Shown: positions 30,824-40,520, counted from the stretch's first letter. The stretch: 64,000 bases of DNA from [Pseudomonas] carboxydohydrogena (GCF_029030725.1 NZ_CP113162.1:2416501-2480500); one strand, 5' to 3'. Numbers and translations: made by a program. The notes: a model not told the origin generated them from the letters alone.

Positions 30824-31606
30824 ATGACTAAAGAAAACATCGATAATACAAATACTAAGATCGCCCTCATCACTGGTGGCAGCCGTGGGCTCGGCCACAA
30901 CACCGCGTTGAGCCTTGCCCGGAAGGGCGTGGATGTCATCATCACCTATCACGCGAATCAGGCAGAGGCGGATACCACCGTCGCGGCCATCGGAAAGCTG
31001 GGCCGCAACGCCGCCGCGTTGCAACTCGACACCGGCGCGATCAAGACCTTCCCCGACTTCGCCGCACGCCTGAAAGCCGCCCTCAAGGACAATCGGGGCG
31101 CATCGCGGTTCGATTATCTCGTCAACAATGCGGGCATCGGCATCAGCAAACCGTTCGCGGAAACCACGGAGGCCGATTTCGACCTCATGATGAACATCAA
31201 CCTGAAGGGCGTGTACTTCCTGACGCAGACGCTGCTGCCGCTGATCGCGGACGGCGGACGCATCGTCAACCTGTCGAGCGGCCTCGCCCGCTTCAGCATG
31301 CCGGGTTACTCCGCCTATGGCGCGACCAAGGGCGCGATCGAAGTGCTGACGCACTTTCTCGCCAAGGAACTCGGGCCACGGCAAATCGCGGTCAACACGG
31401 TTGCGCCCGGCGCCATCGAGACCGATTTCGGCGGCGGTTACATCCGCGACAATGCCGGCATCAACCGCGAGGTGGCGAACCTCACCGCGCTCGGCCGCGT
31501 CGGCGTGCCCGACGACATCGGGCCGATGATCGCCTCGCTGCTGTCCGAGGACAATCGCTGGATCAATGGCCAGCGTATCGAAGTCTCGGGCGGTATCTTC
31601 GTCTGA
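30824..31606 (+). CDS. Short-chain dehydrogenase/reductase
   Basis: This 260-residue SDR has the NAD(P)-binding TGGSRGLGHN, the NNAG motif (LVNNAGIG), and the catalytic YxxxK in YSAYGATKGA with a Ser in VNLSSGLARF. ATG 30824 follows an AGGAGAG ribosome binding site at good spacing. The natural substrate is unknown. Position opposite an AraC regulator suggests an inducible detoxifying reductase. Confidence 0.88.
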   Translation: MTKENIDNTNTKIALITGGSRGLGHNTALSLARKGVDVIITYHANQAEADTTVAAIGKLGRNAAALQLDTGAIKTFPDFAARLKAALKDNRGASRFDYLVNNAGIGISKPFAETTEADFDLMMNINLKGVYFLTQTLLPLIADGGRIVNLSSGLARFSMPGYSAYGATKGAIEVLTHFLAKELGPRQIAVNTVAPGAIETDFGGGYIRDNAGINREVANLTALGRVGVPDDIGPMIASLLSEDNRWINGQRIEVSGGIFV

Positions 31607-31718
31607 TCGCAAACCGCGAACGCCCTGCGAAAATGCATAGGGGGTCTTCGCGGCGACACGTCTGTTCTGTTCCGGCCGAACATGCGAGAAAATCATTCTC
31701 CATGCCGCCGGAACAGCC

Positions 31719-32927
31719 ATGACAGCGATCACCAGCGAAGTTCGTGACGACCACAAGGTCCATTCAAATGTGGCCCGTCTGGCGGTCGCCCAGGCACTGA
31801 CCGGCGCGAACACCGCCGTGATCTTCGCCACCGGCTCGATCGTCGGGGCCGCGATCGCGCCCAACATGTCGCTGGCGACATTGCCGCTGTCGATCTACGT
31901 GGTCGGCATGGCGGTGGGCACGCTGCCGACCGGATGGGTGTCGCGCACCTATGGCCGCCGCATCGCCTTCCTGATCGGGGCGGGTTTCGGTGCGATCTGC
32001 GGCGCGCTGGCGGCGATCGCCATCATTCTGAAATCATTTCCGCTGTTCTGCATCGCCACTTTCTGCGGCGGTCTTTACGCCTCCGTGGCGCTTTCCTATC
32101 GCTTCGCGGCCGCCGACGGGGCGAGCGAAGCCTTCCGCCCGAAGGCGATCTCATGGGTGCTCGCGGGCGGCATCTTCGCGGGCGTGCTCGGCCCGCAGCT
32201 CGTGCAATGGACGATGGACTTCTGGGCGCCGCATCTGTTCGCGGCGAGTTTCGTCATCCAGGCTGCCGTCGCACTGGTGGCGATGGCGGTTTTGTCCACC
32301 GTGCATGCGCCGCGCCCCGCCAAAACCGATCTTCATCGCGGCCGTCCGCTCACCGCGATCATCGGCCAGCGCGATTTCATCGCCGCTGCTTTGTGCGGCA
32401 CCGTGGCCTATACCATGATGAATCTGGTGATGACCTCCGCCCCGCTGGCGATGCGCTTGTGCGGATTGCCGATCAGCGATTCCAATTTCGGCATTCAGTG
32501 GCACATCGTGGCGATGTACGGGCCGAGCTTCTTCACAGGCTCCCTGATCGCGCGGTTTGGCGCGCCGGTGATCGTGGCGATCGGACTCGCGCTTGAAGCG
32601 ACAGCGGCCGCCATCGGCATGTCGGGCATCACGCCGATGCATTTCTGGGTGATGCTGATCGTGCTCGGGATGGGGTGGAATTTCGGCTTCATCGGCGCAT
32701 CCGCGCTGGTGGTGCAGACTCACCGGCCCGAGGAACGCAACAAGGTGCAGGCGTTCAACGACTTTCTGGTGTTCGGGATGATGGCGATCGGCTCGTTCGC
32801 CTCGGGGCAATTGCTGGCCGATTTCGGCTGGACCATCGTCAATGCCGTGGTGTTTCCGCCGGTCGCGGTGGCGCTGATCTGCCTCGGCGTTGCCCACGTC
32901 ATGCGCCGCCGCGCGCCTTCGCTTTAG
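31719..32927 (+). CDS. Major facilitator superfamily transporter
   Basis: This 402-residue inner-membrane protein has about twelve membrane segments. The loop 2-3 motif appears as GWVSRTYGRRIAFLIGAGFG, near residues 70-90. The substrate cannot be predicted. It lies 112 bases downstream of the SDR gene on the same strand and could belong to the same unit, but no overlap or coupling is seen. Confidence 0.85.
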   Translation: MTAITSEVRDDHKVHSNVARLAVAQALTGANTAVIFATGSIVGAAIAPNMSLATLPLSIYVVGMAVGTLPTGWVSRTYGRRIAFLIGAGFGAICGALAAIAIILKSFPLFCIATFCGGLYASVALSYRFAAADGASEAFRPKAISWVLAGGIFAGVLGPQLVQWTMDFWAPHLFAASFVIQAAVALVAMAVLSTVHAPRPAKTDLHRGRPLTAIIGQRDFIAAALCGTVAYTMMNLVMTSAPLAMRLCGLPISDSNFGIQWHIVAMYGPSFFTGSLIARFGAPVIVAIGLALEATAAAIGMSGITPMHFWVMLIVLGMGWNFGFIGASALVVQTHRPEERNKVQAFNDFLVFGMMAIGSFASGQLLADFGWTIVNAVVFPPVAVALICLGVAHVMRRRAPSL

Positions 32928-32958
32928 GCTCCGGGGCGAGCCGCCAGAACCGATAGCC

Positions 32959-34617
32959 TCATGCCTTGCCCGGCTGGCCGGTCCATGTCTGCCGCGTGAG
33001 CGAGGAGACGAAATACTCGAGGCATTCCCTGGCGCGCGGGGCATCGAGGCGCACCGCGAAGACAAGCGCCTGATCCGGAAGAAGACCGTAACTCTCTATG
33101 CTTACGGAAGACATGGAATCGCGGGGGCTTACAGCGGCACAGGTCAGACCGGCTTCGTTCAGCCTCGCAAGGAAATCCTTTCCATAGAGACGCACGTGAT
33201 CCGCCTGCCCGTAACGGGCGACCCGCTCCTCGGGCGTATCCAGAACAGCTTCATCGGTCGCATCGCGATCCGACAAGGGGACCTGCAAAACCGCGACTCC
33301 CGTCGGCGCCAGAACCCGCGCGATCTCGGCCATCGCCTTCCTGTCGTCCGGAATGTGTTCGAGCACATGCAGCGCAAGCAGAACATCCGCGTATTCGCCG
33401 GGAAAAGGCAGCTCGGTCAGCGACGCGACGATATCGACCACGCGGCCATCCGCCTGCGGATCGGCATCGACCGTTTTTGAGTTTCCGAACAGGCGGCGAA
33501 ACGGAAGGGTTGCAGAGGACGGGGCCACCTCGACCAAAGCGGCGCGTTCGAACGGCCGCGTTTCAGGAACCCATCTGCTGCGCAGCAAGGGTCCCATGAG
33601 TTGAAGGAAGCGATGCCTTTCGAGCGACCCGCATTGCGGACAGCCCGCGTTCGGACGGCCGTCGGGACCGGGGAGAAAATTTCCGGTGAAATTGCAACAA
33701 CTGCAAACGCGAGCACCGGCCGGAAGCGCAGCGCCAGCCGCGCCTTCCCGCTCAGCGATGCTGCGGCCATTATCCGGCGGCCAGAGAGCGACGGAGATCC
33801 GGTCGAAACCCGAAGCCAGATAGAGAGACGAAATGGCATCGACCGGAACGATCCTGTCCGGCCGGGAATCAATAAGCCGCAGGACATAGTCCCAATCGAC
33901 CAGGCGCTTCAAAAGCGGATCGAATCGGGTGACGCTCTTACGGTGCATGAGCTGATTGAGATCGATGTAATTGCCCTTCTTCAATTCCTCGAAATCGAAG
34001 GGTACGAGAAACCAGTTCTTCGTGGTCCTCGAGAATTCAGCGTCGCGAAGCTGCACACCGTAGATAATGTCGATCTTCGGATCGGATTCCAGAAATGCAG
34101 CCGCCCGTTCTACCCATCGCGGCCACATCAGATTGTCGTCGTCCAGAAACGCCACCAGCGGCGTATCGAGCATATCGAGCGCGAGATTCCGGGCGGCGGA
34201 CGGACCGCTGTAGGGATGTCCGGTGTGGAGAACGGAAATCGCAAGACGTCCGGAAAATTCAAGGACGATATTCTCGATCCGCTCCTGACCGTCATTGACC
34301 ACAATCACTTTGTCCGGCCGGCGGCTCTGCGCCGCCACCGAGGCCAGCGCCCGCCTGAGACTTTGCGGCCGGTCGCAAGTGGGAATGACCAATCCCACGG
34401 CGTCCTGCCCCGCATGCTCCGATACCCCCGGGCCCCCGAACAGGATCGACGCAATATCGTGCAGCGCCTGACGATTGAATCGCTCATCTGCCTGCAAATC
34501 GCGCAGTGCCTGCGTGTTGGATGTCCCGACAGCCCGCGACACCGCGAGGTCGGCCTCCGCCGCAAGCATCCTCCTGACGGGCCGAAATACCTCCCGCCAA
34601 ATTTTCCGCATGATCAT
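32959..34617 (-). CDS. GT2 glycosyltransferase fused to a zinc-ribbon-linked SAM methyltransferase
   Basis: The 552-residue protein joins two enzymes. Residues about 72-280 form a GT-A glycosyltransferase (GLVIPTCDRPQSLRRALAS, metal site FLDDDN at 157-162, and DWDYVLRLID). Residues about 300-540 form a class I methyltransferase introduced by a zinc-binding-like pair, CSCC and CPQCGSLERHRF, then VDIVASLTELPF and LHVLEHIPDDRKAMAEIARVL. It may build and methylate a surface glycan. Neighbours give no polysaccharide cluster. The ATG at 34617 is used; a second ATG lies two codons in. Confidence 0.82.
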   Translation of the reverse strand: MIMRKIWREVFRPVRRMLAAEADLAVSRAVGTSNTQALRDLQADERFNRQALHDIASILFGGPGVSEHAGQDAVGLVIPTCDRPQSLRRALASVAAQSRRPDKVIVVNDGQERIENIVLEFSGRLAISVLHTGHPYSGPSAARNLALDMLDTPLVAFLDDDNLMWPRWVERAAAFLESDPKIDIIYGVQLRDAEFSRTTKNWFLVPFDFEELKKGNYIDLNQLMHRKSVTRFDPLLKRLVDWDYVLRLIDSRPDRIVPVDAISSLYLASGFDRISVALWPPDNGRSIAEREGAAGAALPAGARVCSCCNFTGNFLPGPDGRPNAGCPQCGSLERHRFLQLMGPLLRSRWVPETRPFERAALVEVAPSSATLPFRRLFGNSKTVDADPQADGRVVDIVASLTELPFPGEYADVLLALHVLEHIPDDRKAMAEIARVLAPTGVAVLQVPLSDRDATDEAVLDTPEERVARYGQADHVRLYGKDFLARLNEAGLTCAAVSPRDSMSSVSIESYGLLPDQALVFAVRLDAPRARECLEYFVSSLTRQTWTGQPGKA

Positions 34618-34824
34618 TGTTGGACGATTTCCGGATCAATCGACCCCTGGCCGAGGGCCAGAAGCATGATCGATTTGGGGCAAGCGTGGATCGGGTGGCG
34701 GATTTGATTTCGGGCGCAATCAAAATCCGCCCGAACCTTATCCGGTTTGGTTCCCGCCACAATCGGAAAACTCACTTTTCCCTTGCCCCGCGCATGTCGC
34801 GGCTGCAACGGGACCGGGGGCCGT

Positions 34825-35526
34825 CTACCCCATCCCGAAGAACATCAAGGTCTTGCGGGTGTACTCCTCGGCGTAGTCCACGATCTTGTCGGAGCCTTCG
34901 CGCGCGCGCGCTTCATCATTCTCCGCGATCCGGCGCGCCACGAAGGCATGCAGCGTGCAGACGCGCTGCAAATCGCCGAACTGCTTGAAATGCACGTACC
35001 AGAACCGCCGCGTCTGCGCCTCGATCGGGGTGATCGCCTGGGCTGCATATTTATTGCGCGCGGTCGCCACGATCAGCGAATTGAATTCGCGGTCGGCCTC
35101 GACAAAAATATGACCGTCATTCCTTGCGGCGGACTTCTCGAACATCAAGGCCAGTTCGCGAAACCGCTTGCGCTCGACCTCGCCCGCGAACCGCGCCGCG
35201 CGGCCCGCCAGCACGTTCTCGATACCCTTGCGGACCTCGATCATCGCGAGCTGATCGACGAGATCGATCTCCGACACGAACGCCCCGGAGCGCGGCACGA
35301 TCTTCACCGTGCCCTCGAACGACAGACGCTGGAGCGCCTCGCGGATCGGCGTGCGGCCGATGCCGAGCTTGGCGCTCAGCGACGCCTCGGAAATGCGTGA
35401 ACCGGGCGGCAGTTCGTGCGTGACGATCATCGCCTCGATCAGGCGATAGGCGATACGCGACTGCGGCTCGTCGTCGTTGTCGGAAACGTCGGGAAGACTG
35501 CTGGGGCGATTCATGGGCTGCATCAT
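34825..35526 (-). CDS. GntR family (FCD) transcriptional regulator
   Basis: The 233-residue protein has an N-terminal winged helix (IAYRLIEAMIVTHELPPGSRIS, LSAKLGIGRTPIREALQRL) and a C-terminal all-helical FCD effector domain with metal-binding His/Asp candidates (ADREFNSLIV, TLHAFVARRI). It is transcribed divergently from the OFA-type transporter gene. The palindrome at 35800-35816 is its likely operator, so it probably represses the transporter and the gamma-glutamyltransferase-like gene until an organic-acid-type inducer binds. Confidence 0.9.
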   Translation of the reverse strand: MMQPMNRPSSLPDVSDNDDEPQSRIAYRLIEAMIVTHELPPGSRISEASLSAKLGIGRTPIREALQRLSFEGTVKIVPRSGAFVSEIDLVDQLAMIEVRKGIENVLAGRAARFAGEVERKRFRELALMFEKSAARNDGHIFVEADREFNSLIVATARNKYAAQAITPIEAQTRRFWYVHFKQFGDLQRVCTLHAFVARRIAENDEARAREGSDKIVDYAEEYTRKTLMFFGMG

Positions 35527-35770
35527 AAGTGCGCGCGCTCATTGCGGCTGAAGAAAAGATCGCCGGGACATTGCGGCCGCAAATCCCGCCGGACGAATCA
35601 TATCCCGCCCCCGCGGGAATCGCAGCCGGCGCTTTCAGCCACCTGCCGGAATGCACGCTTAGGGCTTCTCCGACCAACGTTCAATACGCCCCACGCCCAC
35701 GCTGGCCTGCTTCCTGCTTGAAGCCCTGTGGACGCCGGGCGGGCGATCCAGTGCCCAGCCAAAGGGGCTC

Positions 35771-35816
35771 TTGTTTGTTGTTTCCTTTCTGCCATAATCG
35801 TATGTCTCTGACATAC
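35771..35816 (+). promoter_or_regulatory. Promoter with overlapping 7-3-7 operator upstream of the OFA transporter
   Basis: A -35 like TTGTTT (35771-35776), a 16-base spacer and a -10 like CATAAT (35793-35798) are followed directly by GTATGTC-TCT-GACATAC (35800-35816), a perfect inverted repeat. The palindrome would cover the transcription start, the usual position for repression. Its GTC...GAC core resembles sites of FCD-type GntR regulators. The rest of the gap 35527-35882 shows nothing else clear. Confidence 0.6.
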
Positions 35817-35882
35817 CAGAAACATAACAACAAGCAAGGCACCGGCGGAAACGACCTATTCACAACAAAGGGAGCGGTAAAA

Positions 35883-37178
35883 ATGACGACGACGAATACG
35901 CAGGCCTCATCGGCGCCATCCCCTTCGAGATGGTTTCAATTGCTACTCGGCATGATCGCGATGATGGCGATCTCCAGCCCGCAATATGTCTGGGCGCTGT
36001 TCACCGGACCGTTGACGGAAAAGCTGCGGGTTTCGCTCGCTGAAATCCAGGTCACTTTCTCACTGTTGATCGTTCTACAGACCTTTTTCTCGCCGGCGCA
36101 GGGATACCTCATCGACCGCTTCGGTCCCCGTCTGCTGCTGTCGGTCGGCGCAATTCTCACCGGCCTGAGCTGGGTGCTGGCCGCGAATGTCACGACGCTG
36201 ACGGGTCTCTATATGACCTATGGTCTGTTCGGCGGCCTCGGCACCGGCATCATCTATATCGGCGTCGTCGGCATGATGGTGCAGTGGTTTCCTGACAAGC
36301 GTGGTCTCGCCACCGGCCTTGTCGCGGCGGGCTACGGCTTCGGCGCGATCCTGACCACCTTGCCGATCTCCACGAGCCTCAAGAGCAACGGTCTGTCGAG
36401 CACGCTTGTGACCTTCGGCATCGTCTTCGGCATCGTGGGCATTCTCGCGGCGATCTTCATGCGCCGCCCCGAGAAATCCATTGCCTTCACCGCACCGGAC
36501 GCCGAGGAACGCGGACTGATGCAGAGCACCCGCAACTACGCCCCGCGGGAAATGCTGCGCAATCCGATCTTCTGGCTTCTGTTCGTGATGATGACCATGA
36601 TGTCCACCTCGGGCCTGATGGTGATTTCGCAGATGGGCGCGTTCGCCAAGGATTTCGGCGTCAAGGATGCCCTCGTCTTCGGCCTCGCCGCGTTGCCGCT
36701 TGCGCTCACCGTCGATCGCATCACCAACGGCGTCACCCGCCCCTTCTTCGGCTGGGTGTCGGACCGGATCGGCCGCGAAAACACCATGGCGATCGCCTTC
36801 GGTCTTGAAGGTATCGCGATGACCATCTGGCTCGCCTATGCGCACAACCCGCTGGCTTTCGTTTTGCTCTCGGGCGTGGTGTTCTTCGGCTGGGGCGAGA
36901 TCTTCTCGCTGTTCCCGTCGACGCTGACGGATACCTTCGGTACCAGGGATGCCACCACCAATTACGGCTTCCTTTACATGGCGCAGGGCGTGGGCTCCGT
37001 GCTCGGCGGCCCGATCGCGGCCCTGCTCTATCAGGCGACGCTTTCGTGGCATGTTGTGTTCGGCGTCGCGATCACGATGGATATCACGACGGCCCTGCTT
37101 GCGATCTTCGTGCTGAAACGGATGCGGGCCACCCATCTTGCACGTAATGCGCAGGCGGCCGCGCTCGCCACTGCTTGA
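35883..37178 (+). CDS. OFA-family (oxalate/formate antiporter-like) MFS transporter
   Basis: This 431-residue, roughly twelve-segment inner-membrane carrier resembles the OxlT/OFA family: RWFQLLLGMIAMMAISSPQYVWALF, the loop motif GYLIDRFGPRLLL, and in the second half PFFGWVSDRIGRENTMAIAF. OFA members exchange oxalate, formate or other small carboxylates. ATG 35883 follows GGGAGCGG; the upstream open frame is non-coding. It is followed 63 bases later by a gamma-glutamyltransferase-like gene and is divergent from a GntR regulator, suggesting a small uptake-and-hydrolysis unit. Confidence 0.85.
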   Translation: MTTTNTQASSAPSPSRWFQLLLGMIAMMAISSPQYVWALFTGPLTEKLRVSLAEIQVTFSLLIVLQTFFSPAQGYLIDRFGPRLLLSVGAILTGLSWVLAANVTTLTGLYMTYGLFGGLGTGIIYIGVVGMMVQWFPDKRGLATGLVAAGYGFGAILTTLPISTSLKSNGLSSTLVTFGIVFGIVGILAAIFMRRPEKSIAFTAPDAEERGLMQSTRNYAPREMLRNPIFWLLFVMMTMMSTSGLMVISQMGAFAKDFGVKDALVFGLAALPLALTVDRITNGVTRPFFGWVSDRIGRENTMAIAFGLEGIAMTIWLAYAHNPLAFVLLSGVVFFGWGEIFSLFPSTLTDTFGTRDATTNYGFLYMAQGVGSVLGGPIAALLYQATLSWHVVFGVAITMDITTALLAIFVLKRMRATHLARNAQAAALATA

Positions 37179-37241
37179 CGACAATCGGCCGGGGCGCTCA
37201 CCTGCCCCGGCCTCTTCACGCTAAAAGGATCAGGTTGAAAG

Positions 37242-38837
37242 ATGCTCCAGACTGTTCGCTCCACCCGCGGCATGGCCGTGGCTCCTCACGCACTGGCCGC
37301 GCAGGCCGCGGTCGATATTCTGCGCTCGGGCGGCAACGCCATCGAAGCCATGGTCGCGGCAGCCTCCACCATCGCGGTGGTCTATCCTCACATGAACAGC
37401 ATCGGCGGCGACGGCTTCTGGACGATTTCGTGCCCCGGCCAGCCCGTGGTCGCCATCGAGGCCTGCGGCGCGGCGGCAGGCGGCATTTCCATCGACTATT
37501 ACACCGCGAAAGGCTGCGCGAAGATTCCATCGCGTGGACCGGACGCCGCCAACACGGTCGCGGGCACCATCGGCGGCTGGCAGGCCGCGCTCGACATCAG
37601 CAGGGAATGGGGCGGCCGCCTGCCGCTCGGACGGTTGCTGGAAAACGCGATTTTTTATGCTCACGACGGCATTCCAGTGACGCGCTCGCAGACCGTCACC
37701 ACCGCCAAGAAGCTCGGCGAACTGAAATCGCTGCCCGGCTTCGCGGAAACTTTCCTCGTGGGCGGCGAGGTGCCCCAGCCCGGCGAGCGGCTGCGGCTCC
37801 CGCAGCTTGGCAAAACGCTGAAGGCGCTGGCCGATGACGGCCTCGACAGTTTCTATCGCGGCCGCCTTGCCGCCAGCATCGCAAAGGAGCTGAAAGCGCT
37901 CGGCAGTCCGGTGTCGGCCGACGACCTCGCGAGATATCGCGCGACGGTTTGCAAGCCGCTCGAACTCGCGCACAGCCTCGGCAAGATCTACAACATGACG
38001 CCGCCGACGCAGGGCCTCGTCTCGCTCATCATCCTCGGCCTGCTCGATCGCCTCGACATCAACCGCTTCGGCCCGGACAGCGCGGAATACATCCACTGCG
38101 TGGTGGAGGCGACCAAGCAGGCCTTCCTGATCCGCGACAGCCACATCACCGATCCCGCTTTCATGCGCGACGATCCGCAATCGTTCCTCGCGCCCGAACA
38201 TCTGGACAAGCTGCGCGCCGCCATCAGCATGGAGAAGGCGCTGCCGTGGGGTCAGGGCAAGGGCCCCGCCGACACCGTGTGGATGGGCGTGATCGACGGC
38301 GAAGGCCGCGCGGTCTCCTTCATCCAGAGCATCTATCACGAATACGGCAGCGGCCTCGTGCTGTCGGAGACCGGCCTCAACTGGCAGAATCGCGGCTGCT
38401 CGTTCTCGCTCGACTCCAAACACATCAACGCGCTGGCGCCGAACAAGAAACCGTTCCACACGCTCAATCCCGCGCTCGCGCGGCTGAACGACGGGCGCGT
38501 CATGGTCTACGGCACGATGGGCGGCGACGGCCAGCCGCAGACGCAGGCCGCCGTGTTCACGCGCTACGCCGTCTACAATCAGACCATGCAGGCCGCGATC
38601 ACCGCGCCGCGCTGGCTCTTGGGGCGCACATGGGGCGACGACACCGACAGCCTGAAGCTGGAGGGACGCTTTCCGGCAGAAACCCGCCGCAAGCTCGAGG
38701 CGCTGGGACACGAGGTCGAGATGGTCGAGGACTTCGACGAGATCGTCGGCCATGCCGGCGGCATCGCGCGCTTCGCCAACGGCGTGCTCGAAGGCGGCAG
38801 CGATCCGCGCAGCAACGGCGGCGTCGCGGGCTTCTGA
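37242..38837 (+). CDS. Gamma-glutamyltransferase-family Ntn hydrolase (possible oxamate amidohydrolase)
   Basis: The 531-residue protein belongs to the gamma-glutamyltransferase superfamily of self-processing N-terminal nucleophile hydrolases. It starts with RGMAVAPHALAAQAAVDILR and GGNAIEAMVAA, and has VVYPHMNSIGGDGFW. The new N-terminal Thr should be in GPADTVWMGVIDGEG, about two thirds along. No signal peptide is seen, so it is cytosolic, unlike classical GGT. Partnership with an OFA carrier suggests a small amide substrate; HpxW, the oxamate hydrolase, is a plausible match, but this is inference. Confidence 0.8.
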   Translation: MLQTVRSTRGMAVAPHALAAQAAVDILRSGGNAIEAMVAAASTIAVVYPHMNSIGGDGFWTISCPGQPVVAIEACGAAAGGISIDYYTAKGCAKIPSRGPDAANTVAGTIGGWQAALDISREWGGRLPLGRLLENAIFYAHDGIPVTRSQTVTTAKKLGELKSLPGFAETFLVGGEVPQPGERLRLPQLGKTLKALADDGLDSFYRGRLAASIAKELKALGSPVSADDLARYRATVCKPLELAHSLGKIYNMTPPTQGLVSLIILGLLDRLDINRFGPDSAEYIHCVVEATKQAFLIRDSHITDPAFMRDDPQSFLAPEHLDKLRAAISMEKALPWGQGKGPADTVWMGVIDGEGRAVSFIQSIYHEYGSGLVLSETGLNWQNRGCSFSLDSKHINALAPNKKPFHTLNPALARLNDGRVMVYGTMGGDGQPQTQAAVFTRYAVYNQTMQAAITAPRWLLGRTWGDDTDSLKLEGRFPAETRRKLEALGHEVEMVEDFDEIVGHAGGIARFANGVLEGGSDPRSNGGVAGF

Positions 38838-38887
38838 AGTTCATCCGCAACGGCGCAGCGCGCGGCTGCACTGTTGCGGATGCGTGC

Positions 38888-38932
38888 GGCGAAGCAATCC
38901 GGCTGGACCTACCCCATCCGGGTTGCTTCGCC
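38888..38932. repeat. Palindrome between convergent genes
   Basis: GGCGAAGCAATCCGG and its near-complement CCGGGTTGCTTCGCC face each other across about 15 bases. The arms resemble the GAAGCAATCC arms of the repeat at 15943-16022, so this is probably a shortened member of the same dispersed family. It lies between the convergent GGT-like and GT39 genes and may act as terminator. Confidence 0.65.
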
Positions 38933-38948
38933 CGCGAATGAAAAAGTT

Positions 38949-40454
38949 CTATTTCGGAGCGACCGGACGCACCACGCCCCAGCCGATCCGCAACGGCTCC
39001 AGCCGCCCCTCGATCAGGCGATCGAAGGTGCGCGGCACTTCGGCGGCAAGACCGGGAAACATTTTCGCAATCGCCTCCGGCGGCGCGCCGACCGTATCGT
39101 GCGCGCGCCAGACGACAAGACCGCCGCCGGTGTTGATGGTGGCTGCGTCCACCCACGGCGTCTTGCCAAGATTCGAGAACAGCACCTGCGGCCGCGTCGG
39201 CGCGCCGAGACCGATCAGCGATGCGATCTGCGGATCGCCGGCGACGGCTGGCAGCGGACGGTTGGTCCGCAGCCTGTAATTGTCGGCGAAGAATTTTCCC
39301 ATCGCGCGCGCGGGCAGCGAGGTCTGCGCCTCCGTGGCGTCGGTCCATGGCTGCACGAACACCGTCGTCAGGACCACGATCACGGGCGCGGCCAGCGCCA
39401 GCAGCCAGATCGTGCGCAGCACCTGCTGGCGGCGCAGGTAAATCAGGTCACCTCCCAGGATGACGGCGAGAAGGCCGATCAGCATCAGCGCGACGCCCTC
39501 GCCCCCGGCGACATGATCGAACCCGAAGACTGGCGACGCCAGCGTGAACAACAACGGCGGCAAGGCTCCGAAGAACACCACGAATAGCCGCGCCAGCGGA
39601 TCGACCGGCGGGCGGAAGATCGCGGGTGCGTCCTCGCTTTTGCGATCGAAGATGCGCGCGTTCGCCGCAACGAGCGCCACGACGCCGAGCGCCGACAACA
39701 TGAGCGCGCCGAACAGCCCGCCCGACTGCCACGCATAGGCCTCGAGCGAAAGGAGCGCGGGGCGAGGCAATGCCGCGCCGTTGCGCGCCAGCCAGATCAT
39801 ATAGGGCAACGCGATGACCGCGATCACCAGCGCGCCATATAACGGATCGATCGAGCGCAACGCCGCGCGCCCGCGCGAGGTCGCCAGCGCGAAGATCGCG
39901 AGCAGAGCCAGCAGCACCGGCGCCATCGCTGTGGTGAGGAACAACAGCCCGATCTCGATCGACAGCGCGAACCACGCGCCGCGCTGCCGCTCGCCGATCA
40001 CCCGCCATGCATGCAGAAGCGTCAGCGCCCAGAGCGGCCGCGCCAGCACGTCGGGGCCGAATTCCAGTCCCGGAAAACTGAAGGCCGCGATGGCCAGCGT
40101 CAGCAGCGCCGCAAGCACGCCCTGCTGCGCGCCGACCAGCGCGCGCGCGAGCATGAACACCGCGCCCATCATCACCGCGAAGCAGATCTGCGCCAGCAGA
40201 TACACGCCGAAGGCGTAACCGCCGACGGCACGGAACGCGATGTCGGCGAGCCAGAACGACAGCGGCGGCCCGAGCGCGGTGCCGACCTGATACTCGCGGC
40301 CGAACGCCAGCACGGTCGGCGCGTCGCCGGGCGGGCTGAGATAGAGCGCCGCCGGCACCAACAGCCACAGCAGCGCCAGCGCGAGCACGGCGCTCCAGAG
40401 AATCCAGCGCGGCTTGGCGCGGACGAGTTCGACGATCAGGGAGGTGAAGCGCAT
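38949..40454 (-). CDS. GT39-type integral membrane glycosyltransferase
   Basis: This 501-residue polytopic protein has about ten hydrophobic segments and the early acidic loop (AALYLSPPGDAPTVLAFG) followed by GPPLSFWLADIAFRAVGG, which match ArnT/PMT-like glycosyltransferases using polyprenyl-phosphate sugars. The soluble C-terminal part (about residues 370-501) would face the periplasm. The acceptor is unknown. It is 66 bases downstream of the rnhB stop on the same strand; no glycan cluster surrounds it. Confidence 0.78.
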   Translation of the reverse strand: MRFTSLIVELVRAKPRWILWSAVLALALLWLLVPAALYLSPPGDAPTVLAFGREYQVGTALGPPLSFWLADIAFRAVGGYAFGVYLLAQICFAVMMGAVFMLARALVGAQQGVLAALLTLAIAAFSFPGLEFGPDVLARPLWALTLLHAWRVIGERQRGAWFALSIEIGLLFLTTAMAPVLLALLAIFALATSRGRAALRSIDPLYGALVIAVIALPYMIWLARNGAALPRPALLSLEAYAWQSGGLFGALMLSALGVVALVAANARIFDRKSEDAPAIFRPPVDPLARLFVVFFGALPPLLFTLASPVFGFDHVAGGEGVALMLIGLLAVILGGDLIYLRRQQVLRTIWLLALAAPVIVVLTTVFVQPWTDATEAQTSLPARAMGKFFADNYRLRTNRPLPAVAGDPQIASLIGLGAPTRPQVLFSNLGKTPWVDAATINTGGGLVVWRAHDTVGAPPEAIAKMFPGLAAEVPRTFDRLIEGRLEPLRIGWGVVRPVAPK

Positions 40455-40520
40455 CGCGCGGACGAACCGGGGCGGGAGGGCAAAAAGACCGTTCAGCTCT
40501 TGATAAAGGCCCGCGCCGGA

